From CAVQXR01 sp046330455 (GTDB lineage Bacteria; Actinomycetota; Thermoleophilia; Gaiellales; Gaiellaceae): 64,000 bases of DNA. The stretch is taken from NCBI GenBank assembly GCA_046330455.1, contig JAXLSU010000009.1, forward strand, positions 114,529 through 178,528. Reading direction: 5' to 3'. This document shows, piece by piece, positions 51,471-58,449 of this stretch. Position 1 is the first letter of the stretch. Each line of letters opens with the position of its first letter. Under the pieces are notes generated by a model. It worked only from the letters and a program-made list of their open reading frames with translations. It was not told the DNA's origin and searched no databases. The position numbers and the translations under genes are program-made.

Positions 51471-52478
51471 ATGCGCTGCGTCGAGCTTCGCCAGTTCGGG
51501 GATCCTACGGGTCTCGTCCCCTGCGAGCGTCCCGATCCCGAGCCCGGGCCGGGCGAGGTTCGGGTCGACCTCGTCGCCGCCTCGCTGAACCGCCGTGACT
51601 GGTGGATTCGCCGGGGCGGCAAGGTCGCGCTCCCGCAGGTGCTCGGCTCGGACGGTGCCGGGGTCGTGTCGGCGCTCGGGGAGGGCGTCACCGGTGTGGC
51701 GATCGGCGACGAGGTCGTCCTCTACCCGGGGATTCGCTGGGGTGAGGGAGAGGAGCATCCAGGCCCGGAGTTCGAGGTCAGAGGCGTCCCGAGCCAGGGC
51801 ACGTACGCGGAGCGTATTTGTGTTTCAAGCCACGATCTCCGCCCGAGACCTGCGGGCTGGTCGTGGGCGGCGGCGGCGGCACTTCCGGTCGCCGGAATCA
51901 CGGCCTGGCGGGCAGTCGTGACCCACGCGCTCGCAGGGCCCGGCCGGACGGTGTTCGTGCCCGGAGCCGGCGGCGGTGCGGCCGTCTTCTGCGTGCAGAT
52001 CGCGGCAGCGCTCGGGGCCGACGTGCGGGTGACGACGTCCACGCCTGAGAAGCTCGAGCGGGCGCTCGAGCTCGGAGCGTCGGGCGGCGCGCTCTACACG
52101 GACCCCGACTGGCCGGAGCAGATCGGCGAGGTCGACGCGGTCGTCGACTCGGTCGGCGGCGAGGCGCTCTGGGAGGCCTGTATCGGCCTGCTGCGGCGGG
52201 GCGGCCGGCTCGTCAACTTCGCCGACACGGCGGGCGACTACGGGCGGGTGCTGCTCGCGAGGCTCTTTCTCGAGCACCTGCAGGTGATCGGGACGACGCT
52301 CGGCAGCCCCCGCGAGTTCGACGCGCTGCTCGCCCACTGCGGGCAGGCGTCGTGGCGGCCCGTGATCGACTCGGTCTTCCCGCTCGCCGAGGCGGCCGCA
52401 GCGCACGAGCGCCTCGACGCGGGCGACCGCTTCGGGAAGATCGTGCTCGCGATCGGCGAGGATCGATTCGGCCGGTGA
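51471..52478 (+). CDS. MDR-family oxidoreductase (quinone reductase/YogA-like)
   Basis: 335 aa. GroES-like N-terminus (ASLNRRDWWIRRGGKVALPQ, VLGSDGAGVVSALGEGVTG) and Rossmann motif FVPGAGGGAAVFCVQIAAALGA. It lacks the structural-zinc cysteines. The loop IRWGEGEEHPGPEFEVRG is typical of the YogA-like branch, which acts on enals or quinones in an NADPH-dependent way. ATG at 51471 lies close to the divergent SDR start, so both likely share one regulatory region. Confidence 0.87.
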   Translation: MRCVELRQFGDPTGLVPCERPDPEPGPGEVRVDLVAASLNRRDWWIRRGGKVALPQVLGSDGAGVVSALGEGVTGVAIGDEVVLYPGIRWGEGEEHPGPEFEVRGVPSQGTYAERICVSSHDLRPRPAGWSWAAAAALPVAGITAWRAVVTHALAGPGRTVFVPGAGGGAAVFCVQIAAALGADVRVTTSTPEKLERALELGASGGALYTDPDWPEQIGEVDAVVDSVGGEALWEACIGLLRRGGRLVNFADTAGDYGRVLLARLFLEHLQVIGTTLGSPREFDALLAHCGQASWRPVIDSVFPLAEAAAAHERLDAGDRFGKIVLAIGEDRFGR

Positions 52479-52517
52479 TGGCGCCGCCTGGGTCGTCGGG
52501 GCCCCCCGGGGTCGGGT

Positions 52518-52904
52518 CTACCTGACGGTGAGCCGGCCCTTCATGCCCGCCGCCGCGTGCCCGGGCACCGTGCAGAGGAACGGGTAGCTTCCGGCTCGCG
52601 AGAACGTCACACGGAGCGTTGCGCTCTCGCCCGAGGCGAGCATCCGCGTCTTCTTCCCCTTGATCTTGAAGTCGTGGTCGGAGCCACCGCGGTTCCTCAC
52701 GTTGAAGACGACGGTGCCCCGCGGGACGGTTCGCCGCGAGAGGGTGAAGCGGAGCTCCATGGGCTGCCCGGCGGTGACCCTGACCGTCGTCGCCGCCTGC
52801 GCGGCCACCCTGGCGGGGGCGGCTGTAGCGCTCACCGCGAGCAGCGAGGCGAGCAGGGAGGCGAGCCCGAGCGCAACCGTGGTTCTGCGGGCAAGTCCGT
52901 TCAC
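52518..52904 (-). CDS. Secreted cupredoxin (plastocyanin-like copper protein)
   Basis: A 128-aa exported protein. A Sec signal peptide (RRTTVALGLASLLASLLAVSATAAPA, cleavage after an Ala) precedes a beta-sandwich with the four type-1 copper ligands: His in SDHDFKI, Cys, His and Met in FLCTVPGHAAAGMKG. It probably shuttles electrons or binds copper outside the membrane. Start: GTG 52904 has GGAAGGGAG at good distance, better than GTG 52931. No oxidase gene is adjacent. It is convergent with the MDR gene. Confidence 0.85.
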   Translation of the reverse strand: MNGLARRTTVALGLASLLASLLAVSATAAPARVAAQAATTVRVTAGQPMELRFTLSRRTVPRGTVVFNVRNRGGSDHDFKIKGKKTRMLASGESATLRVTFSRAGSYPFLCTVPGHAAAGMKGRLTVR

Positions 52905-53013
52905 GTTCGTGCTCCCTTCCTGCGACGACACGTCCGACTCTCGCGATCTGGACGACTCTAGCGACAGGGCAAGTCACTAGGCTTCATCGCGCAGGATCGA
53001 GCGAGAGGAAGTC

Positions 53014-54147
53014 ATGGGCGAGTCCGTGGACAGGAGAGTCGAGACGCTCGTCGTCAGCACGGGCCGGCCCGTTCCGGAGCCCGGTGCCCCCGTGAACCCG
53101 CCGCTCGTGCTCTCGTCGACCTTCCGTGCCGGAGGCGACGTTGCCTACGCCCGCCACGGAAGCCCCACGGTGGCTGCGCTCGAGACGGCGATCGGGGCGC
53201 TCGAGGGCGGACGTGGGCTCGTCTTCTCCTCGGGCATGGCGGCGGCGACGACGGTGCTCGAGCAGCTCCCGGTCGGAGCGCGGGTCGTGGCGCCGGCCAG
53301 TGCCTACTTCGACGTCCGCTCCTTCCTGCGGGACGGAACGGCGAGCGGGAGGTTCGCGGCCGAGCTCGTCGACATCACCGACACGGAGGCGACGCTCGAG
53401 GCGTGCGAGGGAGCGGCGATGCTCTGGCTCGAGAGCCCCACCAACCCGCTGATGGGAGTCGCCGATCTCCCGGCCCTGATTGCCGGCGCACGCCGGTGCG
53501 GTGCCCGGGTGGTCGTCGACAACACGTTCGCGACCCCGCTTCTCCAGCGGCCCCTCGAGCTCGGCGCCGACATCGTCGTCCACTCCGTCACGAAGTTCCT
53601 CGGCGGGCATTCCGACCTGCTCATGGGCGCGATCGTCACGGCGAACGAGGAGCTGCTCACCGCCTCGAGACGCCAGCGCGACCTGCGCGGCGGCGTCGCC
53701 GGCCCGCTCGATGCGTTCCTTGCGCTTCGGGGCCTGCGCACGCTCGCCGTCCGGCTCGAGCGCTCGCAGGAGAACGCGCAGGCTCTCGCCGAGCGGCTTG
53801 CCGCGCATCCGGGAGTCGAGCGCGTTCGCTACCCGGGGCTCCCGTCCGATCCGGGCCACGAGCGGGCGCGAGCGCAGATGGACGGCTTCGGAGCGATGCT
53901 CGCCTTCGAGCCCTACGGCGGGGCGGACGCGGCGGAGCGCGTCTGCCAGGCGACCCGGCTCATCACCTACGCGACGAGCCTCGGCGGCGTCGAGACGTTG
54001 ATGGAGCGCCGGAGCCGCTGGGCTGCCGAGCAGGAGGGCGGTACCACTCCCGAGGCGCTGATCCGGATGAGCGTCGGCCTCGAGCACGTTGACGATCTCT
54101 GGGCCGACCTCGAGCAGGCCCTCGCGGCTGACGGCCCGGCGGGATGA
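53014..54147 (+). CDS. Cys/Met-metabolism PLP-dependent enzyme (cystathionine gamma-synthase-like)
   Basis: A 377-aa fold-type I PLP enzyme. The PLP lysine lies in HSVTKFLGGHSDLL, with SSGMAAATTVLEQL (phosphate loop), ESPTNPLMGVADL and VVVDNTFATPLLQRPLELGAD. The family includes cystathionine gamma-synthase, gamma-lyase and O-acylhomoserine sulfhydrylase; the sequence does not separate these. ATG at 53014 follows GAGAGGAAGTC. The TGA stop at 54145-54147 lies inside a dispersed palindrome copy, so the last two codons come from the repeat. Confidence 0.9.
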   Translation: MGESVDRRVETLVVSTGRPVPEPGAPVNPPLVLSSTFRAGGDVAYARHGSPTVAALETAIGALEGGRGLVFSSGMAAATTVLEQLPVGARVVAPASAYFDVRSFLRDGTASGRFAAELVDITDTEATLEACEGAAMLWLESPTNPLMGVADLPALIAGARRCGARVVVDNTFATPLLQRPLELGADIVVHSVTKFLGGHSDLLMGAIVTANEELLTASRRQRDLRGGVAGPLDAFLALRGLRTLAVRLERSQENAQALAERLAAHPGVERVRYPGLPSDPGHERARAQMDGFGAMLAFEPYGGADAAERVCQATRLITYATSLGGVETLMERRSRWAAEQEGGTTPEALIRMSVGLEHVDDLWADLEQALAADGPAG

Positions 54148-54157
54148 GATCCTGCCC
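54138..54157. repeat. Dispersed GGATGAGATCC palindrome, copy 7
   Basis: GGCGGGATGAGATCCTGCCC, overlapping the 3' end of the PLP-enzyme gene and supplying its TGA stop codon (GGA-TGA-GAT). One arm mismatch, as in copy 1. Confidence 0.75.
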
Positions 54158-54231
54158 TCACGGCCGGGCTTGACCCGGGCTGGAGCGGGCCCGGAGGGCG
54201 CGGTCATGCTCTCTGCGGCCGACGGCCCGGC

Positions 54232-54254
54232 GCGGGATGAGATCCCGCCCCTAC
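54232..54254. repeat. Dispersed GGATGAGATCC palindrome, copy 8
   Basis: GCGGGATGAGATCCCGC with the CCCTAC tail; perfect 7-bp arms around GAG. Confidence 0.8.
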
Positions 54255-54640
54255 ACGGCCCAGATGAGGGCTTCTCTCCTCGCGCCCTCGTTGTTCGCCC
54301 TGACTGTTGTGGCGGAACGGGTCGGCGATCTGTCCGTCCCGGGTTGGCCCCGCCTCGACCGCCGGCTCCCTCGGCGACCCGACCCGGCCGGCGTGCGTTC
54401 CACGGAGCGGGAGGCCGCGGAGTGCTCTGGCCGGGCGCAGTCGGGCGGCGAGGTGATCGTCGTCGCACTCGCGGTGCTTCAGCCTCTACGAGCCCGCCGC
54501 CGGAGGTTGGACGTGCCGGTCCTGATCGTTGTCTACGACGCGCACGATGGGCAGACTGACATCGTGCAGCGGAGCGCTTCCCGCCTGCGACGGCTCACGC
54601 CCTGGGGACGTCGTCGGCTTCCCTGTCGCTGGCCGAGCGC

Positions 54641-54665
54641 GGGCGGGATGAGATCCCGCCCCTAC
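54641..54665. repeat. Dispersed GGATGAGATCC palindrome, copy 9
   Basis: GGGCGGGATGAGATCCCGCC followed by CCTAC; perfect 9-bp arms, the same type and orientation as copy 8, 409 bp away. Confidence 0.8.
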
Positions 54666-54732
54666 GGCTGACCTCCGGCGGCGCGTCGGAGAATCCCGTG
54701 GCGGTGGCCGCACGGCCCGGTCGTCGCGCCGT

Positions 54733-55518
54733 TCAGGCGCCGGTGAAGCCCGGGTTTCGCTTCTCGAGGAAGGCTGCGAGGCCCTCGCGGGCGTCGCGCG
54801 TCGAGAAGAGCGTTGCGCCCGCGACGGTCTCCCGGGCCATCGCGGCGGCGACCGCCGGAGCGAGGGCATCGTGGACGAGGCGCTTGCTCGCGGCGACGGC
54901 GAGCGGCGCGCGAGCACCGATCTCGGCGGCCAGCTCGGACAGGGCGCCGTCGAGCTCCTCTGGCTCGACGACCCGGTTCACGAGCCCGTGGGCGAGAGCC
55001 TCCTCGGCCCCGACGAGACGGCCGGTGATGATCAGCTCCGATGCGAAGCCGAGCCCGCAGAGCGCCGGAAGGAGCACCGAGGCCGCGTTCGAAACGGCAA
55101 TCCCGACGCCGACCTCGGGGCAGCCGAACCGCGCCCGCGGCGTCGCGATCCGCAGGTCGCACGAGCACGCGAACTCGAACGCGCCGCCGATACAGGCGCC
55201 GTCGATGCCGCAGACGATCGGGACGTCGAGGCCGACGGCGGTACGGGTCAGCTCGTGGAAGCCCTCGACGACGCGAAGCCAGCCCGGCGCGTCGAGCGCC
55301 GCCGTCTCGCGCAGGTCGTCGCCGGCGGAGAACGCACCGCCCTCGCCGCGCACGATCACCACGCGAGCGCCGGACGTCCCTGCCGTACGGAGCGCCGTCG
55401 CGAGCTGGACGAGATCGTCAGGCCCGAGGGCGTTCAGCACTCCCGCGCGCTCGAACCGCACCCACGCGGCCGGGCCCTCGCGGCTCACGTCGATCCGGAG
55501 CGGCGAGGCCGCGCCCAC
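54733..55518 (-). CDS. Enoyl-CoA hydratase/isomerase family protein
   Basis: A 261-aa crotonase-fold enzyme. The oxyanion-hole strand is FSAGDDLRE and the second is DGACIGGAFEFACSCDLRIA. Both catalytic glutamates of classical hydratases are in place, in GGAFEFA and GCPEVGVG, so hydration of an enoyl-CoA is plausible. It is last in a leftward run TetR, BKACE, ligase, hydratase, with the ligase stop one base upstream of its frame. It may act on the acyl-CoA released by the BKACE enzyme. Confidence 0.9.
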   Translation of the reverse strand: MGAASPLRIDVSREGPAAWVRFERAGVLNALGPDDLVQLATALRTAGTSGARVVIVRGEGGAFSAGDDLRETAALDAPGWLRVVEGFHELTRTAVGLDVPIVCGIDGACIGGAFEFACSCDLRIATPRARFGCPEVGVGIAVSNAASVLLPALCGLGFASELIITGRLVGAEEALAHGLVNRVVEPEELDGALSELAAEIGARAPLAVAASKRLVHDALAPAVAAAMARETVAGATLFSTRDAREGLAAFLEKRNPGFTGA

Positions 55519-56895
55519 CTACAGCATCTCCAGGTAGCGGCGCAGCTCCCAGTCCGTCACTGCGGCCTGCGCGGCCGAGACCTCGGCGCGGCGGTACACG
55601 GCGTAGTAGTCGACGAGATCCTCTCCGAGCAGCGCCCGGGCCCGGGAGCTCTCCTCGAGCAGCGCGACCGCCTGCTCCAGGGAGCGGGGGAGCAGCGGCG
55701 CCTCGTCCGGGCCGAGCAGATAGGCGTCGGCGGCGGTCTCGGGTGGCGGCTCGAGCTCCTGCTCGATTCCGTACAGCCCGCCGGCGAGGGCCACGGCGGC
55801 GACCAGGTAGGGGTTCGCATCCGCGCCGCCCTGGCGATGCTCGACCCGCGTTCCCCGCGGCCCCTCGAGCACGGCCCGCAGGCCCGTCGAGCGGTTGTCG
55901 ACGCCCCACGTCGCCGTCGAGCCCGCCCAGGAGTAGGGATGGAAGCGCTTGTACGCGTTCGTCGTGGGAGCGACGAAGGCGGTCAGCTCCGGCATCGTCT
56001 CGAGGACGCCGCCCATGAACTGGCCCATCCGTGTCGACGGGCTGCTCCCGTTCGCCTCGTCCCAGAACACGTTCTGCTCTCCGTTCCAGAGGCTGACATG
56101 CACGTGGCAGGAGCTGCCCGCCCACGCCTGCGACGGCTTCGCCATGAAGGTCGCGAGCAGCCCCTCCTGGGCCGCGATCTCCTTGACCCCGTTCTTGAAC
56201 AGTGCCGCCTGGTCGGCGGCCGCGAGCGCAGGTCCGTAGCGGATGTTGACCTCGAACTGACCCGGCCCCGTCTCGGGATTGGCCGCCTCGAGCGGGATCC
56301 CGTGGCGGGTGAGCAGGTCACGCATCCGCCCGAGGACGGGCTCGTTGCGGCTACCGCCGTAGACCCCGTACGTGTAGGGCCTCGCGTTCAGCGGCTTCGG
56401 CTCGACGAACCCTCGCTCGGCGAGGCTGTGGGGCGTCTCGGCAAGCAGGTAGAACTCGAGCTCGAAGCCGAGCATCGGCTCGAGGCCGAGGGAGCGGGCA
56501 CGGTCGACGACGCGGCCGAGCGTCGCGCGCGGGTCGATCGGAAGCTCCCGGCCGTCCGCCCCCGCGAACGTTCCCAGCACGATCGCCGTGCGATCGTGCC
56601 ACGGGACCGGGCGGATCGTGGCCGGGTCGGGGCGCAGCACGATGTCGGGATAGCCCTGCGCCTTCGTCGGGAAGTAGCCCCGGTGTCCGGCCGGACGCTC
56701 GACCAGCTCCGCCTCGGCGACGTCCATGACCCAGAACACGTCGCAGAGGAGCACGCCGTGCCCGAGCGAGTCGAGGAACCGCTCGACGGGCAGCCGCTTG
56801 CCGCGAAGGATCCCGTTCGTATCGACGCCGGCGGCGATGACCGTGCGCACGTCGTGCTCGCCGAGGAACGCTCGCAGCTCCCGCTCAGCCGACAC
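55519..56895 (-). CDS. Glutamine-synthetase-like ligase (fourth paralogue)
   Basis: 458 aa. GS-fold features are AGVDTNGILRGKRLP, FELEFYLLAE, ETGPGQFEVNIRYG, GSSCHVHVSLWNG, NAYKRFHPYSWAG and DNRSTGLRAVLEG. No adenylylation motif is seen, arguing for gamma-glutamylation of an amine rather than ammonia assimilation. GTG 56895 overlaps the BKACE stop by 11 bp; the frame open to 57000 is discarded. In this cluster it may activate an amino-ketone or amine substrate before carboxylation; a gamma-glutamyl hydrolase gene closes the opposite operon at 63251. Confidence 0.87.
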   Translation of the reverse strand: MSAERELRAFLGEHDVRTVIAAGVDTNGILRGKRLPVERFLDSLGHGVLLCDVFWVMDVAEAELVERPAGHRGYFPTKAQGYPDIVLRPDPATIRPVPWHDRTAIVLGTFAGADGRELPIDPRATLGRVVDRARSLGLEPMLGFELEFYLLAETPHSLAERGFVEPKPLNARPYTYGVYGGSRNEPVLGRMRDLLTRHGIPLEAANPETGPGQFEVNIRYGPALAAADQAALFKNGVKEIAAQEGLLATFMAKPSQAWAGSSCHVHVSLWNGEQNVFWDEANGSSPSTRMGQFMGGVLETMPELTAFVAPTTNAYKRFHPYSWAGSTATWGVDNRSTGLRAVLEGPRGTRVEHRQGGADANPYLVAAVALAGGLYGIEQELEPPPETAADAYLLGPDEAPLLPRSLEQAVALLEESSRARALLGEDLVDYYAVYRRAEVSAAQAAVTDWELRRYLEML

Positions 56896-57706
56896 CGAGC
56901 ACCGCCCGTGTCTGCGCCACGTCGGCGACCGGGCGGCCGATCGAGTCGGCCCAGCCGACCACGCGCTCGACAAGGGCGGCATTCGACGGTGCCGGGACAC
57001 CGCGCCGGAGCAGGATGTTGTCCTCGAAGCCGACCCGGACCCCGAGGCCCGCGGCGACCGCGGTCATCGTGACGATGGGCTGGGCCCGCCCGATTCCCGT
57101 GACACAGATGGGCGAGCCCGGCGGCAGGAGCGAGCGCGCGTGCACGAGCGCCTCGACCGTGCCCGGCATCCCGCCCGGCACACCGAGCACGAGGTTGAAG
57201 GCGGCGGGCTCCAGGAGCACGCCCCGCTCGAGGAGCCTGAGCGCGGTCGGGATCATGCCCGTGTCGAAGATCTCGATCTCGGGCCGCGCTCCCGCCGCGT
57301 AGATGCGCTCCGCGTAGCGCTCGACCGAGGGCAGGGGGTTGAGGAGGAGGTCGGTTCCGAAGTTCACCGAGCCGGGCGTCAGCGAGGCCAGGTCAGGGCC
57401 GGCCTCGAGGCAGGCGAGTCGCTCCTCGTCGCCCATCCAGGCCGCGCCGCCCGTCGAGAACATGACGACGCAGTCGACCTCGGCCCGGATCCGGTCGGTG
57501 ATCTCACGGAAGACGCCGGGATCCCCGGTCGGGCTCCCGTCGGGCGTTCGCGCGTGCAGGTGGACGACGGTCGCACCGGCGCGCACGGCTCCGATCGACT
57601 CCGCAGCAACCTCCGCGGCGGAGTAGGGCACGGCCGGGTTCTCCTCGCGACTGACCTCGGCCCCGGTCGGGGCGACCGTGACGACCAGCGGCGTTGTGAT
57701 GCTCAC
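56885..57706 (-). CDS. Beta-keto acid cleavage enzyme (BKACE, DUF849)
   Basis: A 273-aa TIM-barrel Zn enzyme of the BKACE family, whose members condense a beta-keto acid with acetyl-CoA and split it to acetoacetate and a new CoA ester (Kce in lysine fermentation). Zinc ligands are in VVHLHARTPDGSPTGD; APTGAEVSREENPAVPYS, GSVNFGTD and EIEIFDTGMI are family motifs. ATG at 57706 overlaps the TetR stop (ATGA). Next to an acetone-carboxylase-like enzyme that would make a beta-keto acid, this is a logical second step. Confidence 0.9.
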   Translation of the reverse strand: MSITTPLVVTVAPTGAEVSREENPAVPYSAAEVAAESIGAVRAGATVVHLHARTPDGSPTGDPGVFREITDRIRAEVDCVVMFSTGGAAWMGDEERLACLEAGPDLASLTPGSVNFGTDLLLNPLPSVERYAERIYAAGARPEIEIFDTGMIPTALRLLERGVLLEPAAFNLVLGVPGGMPGTVEALVHARSLLPPGSPICVTGIGRAQPIVTMTAVAAGLGVRVGFEDNILLRRGVPAPSNAALVERVVGWADSIGRPVADVAQTRAVLGVG

Positions 57707-58350
57707 GCTGCCATCCCGGGCAATGGCCGAACCGGAGGGGAGCCGACGGCACCGAGGGCGAGCTCGACGTGGGCCTCCGCGACCTCGGCGAGCGGGAGGC
57801 GCCCGCTCTCCCGGTACCAGACCGCGACGCCGGTCGACTGGAGCAGGATCGCGCGTGCCGCCACGTCGAGATCGCGCACGTGGAACGTGCCGGCCTCGAC
57901 CCCGTCGGCGAGTAGCTGGCGGAAGATCGCCTCGTACGAGTCGCGCAGGGCGACGACACGCTCGCGCCGGCTGCCCGTGAGCGCCCGGAGCTCCGTGTCC
58001 GCGACGATCGCCGCCCGCTGGTCGAGCCCGTGGCGCCGGACGTGCGTCCGCACCGCCGCCGCGAGGCGCTCGCGAGGGGTGGCAGCCCGGCCGATCGCGC
58101 TCACCACCTCTCGCTGGAGCTCCTGCATGAAGCCGCTCATCAGCTCCTCGAGCAGGTCCTCCTTCGAGCGGAAGTGGTGGTACAGCGAGGCGGGCTGTAC
58201 ACCGGCGCGCTCGGCGATCTCCCGCATCGAGGTCGCGTGGTAGCCCTGCTCCCAGAACAGATCGCGCGCGGCCTCGACGATCGTGTTGCTCGTCTGCCGT
58301 CCGCGACTGATTGGTTCGACCGAACGTACGTTAGACAACAGGTGAACCAT
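57703..58350 (-). CDS. TetR-family transcriptional repressor
   Basis: A 215-aa TetR regulator. HTH: NTIVEAARDLFWEQGYHATSMREIAERAGVQPASLYHHF. The C-terminal ligand domain resembles the KstR2/FadR-like acyl-CoA-sensing group. ATG at 58350 is the only good start, and one of two matching operator-like sites falls within codons 6-12. The gene diverges from the carboxylase operon and is coupled to BKACE, so it probably represses both arms. Confidence 0.9.
   Translation of the reverse strand: MVHLLSNVRSVEPISRGRQTSNTIVEAARDLFWEQGYHATSMREIAERAGVQPASLYHHFRSKEDLLEELMSGFMQELQREVVSAIGRAATPRERLAAAVRTHVRRHGLDQRAAIVADTELRALTGSRRERVVALRDSYEAIFRQLLADGVEAGTFHVRDLDVAARAILLQSTGVAVWYRESGRLPLAEVAEAHVELALGAVGSPPVRPLPGMAA
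58317..58335. promoter_or_regulatory. TetR operator-like site 1
   Basis: CGACCGAACGTACGTTAGA, whose reverse complement matches site 2 at 16 of 19 bases. It contains the palindrome AACGTACGTT and lies within the first codons of the TetR gene, where binding would block its own transcription. Confidence 0.6.
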
Positions 58351-58386
58351 GACAGACGCTGGCTCGCGAAGTCAAGTTGCAGCTCC

Positions 58387-58416
58387 TTGACACCTGGACG
58401 GAGACTGTGGTTTGAT
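58387..58416 (+). promoter_or_regulatory. Promoter of the carboxylase operon
   Basis: TTGACA (58387-58392), an 18-bp spacer and TTTGAT (58411-58416). Transcription would begin near 58423, directly ahead of operator site 2, an ideal position for repression. Confidence 0.55.
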
Positions 58417-58428
58417 GGCGCTCATCAA

Positions 58429-58447
58429 TCTAACGAACGTTCGAACG
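58429..58447. promoter_or_regulatory. TetR operator-like site 2
   Basis: TCTAACGAACGTTCGAACG, with the perfect core CGAACGTTCG, ending 2 bp before the carboxylase ATG at 58450. It is the inverted counterpart of site 1. Confidence 0.65.
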
Positions 58448-58449
58448 GT

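Larger units (their letters stand above)
54148..54732. other. 585-bp gene-poor interval with repeat elements
   Basis: No convincing gene. An open frame at 54237-54671 begins and ends within copies of the dispersed palindrome (MRSRPY at both ends), is Arg-rich and has no family pattern, so I do not call it. The stretch looks like repeat-bounded, decayed sequence between the PLP-enzyme gene and the enoyl-CoA hydratase gene. Confidence 0.55.

Noticed and set aside
54237..54671. 144-codon frame in the gene-poor interval
   Set aside because: Starts and ends within palindrome copies, Arg-rich, no ribosome-binding site and no family pattern.
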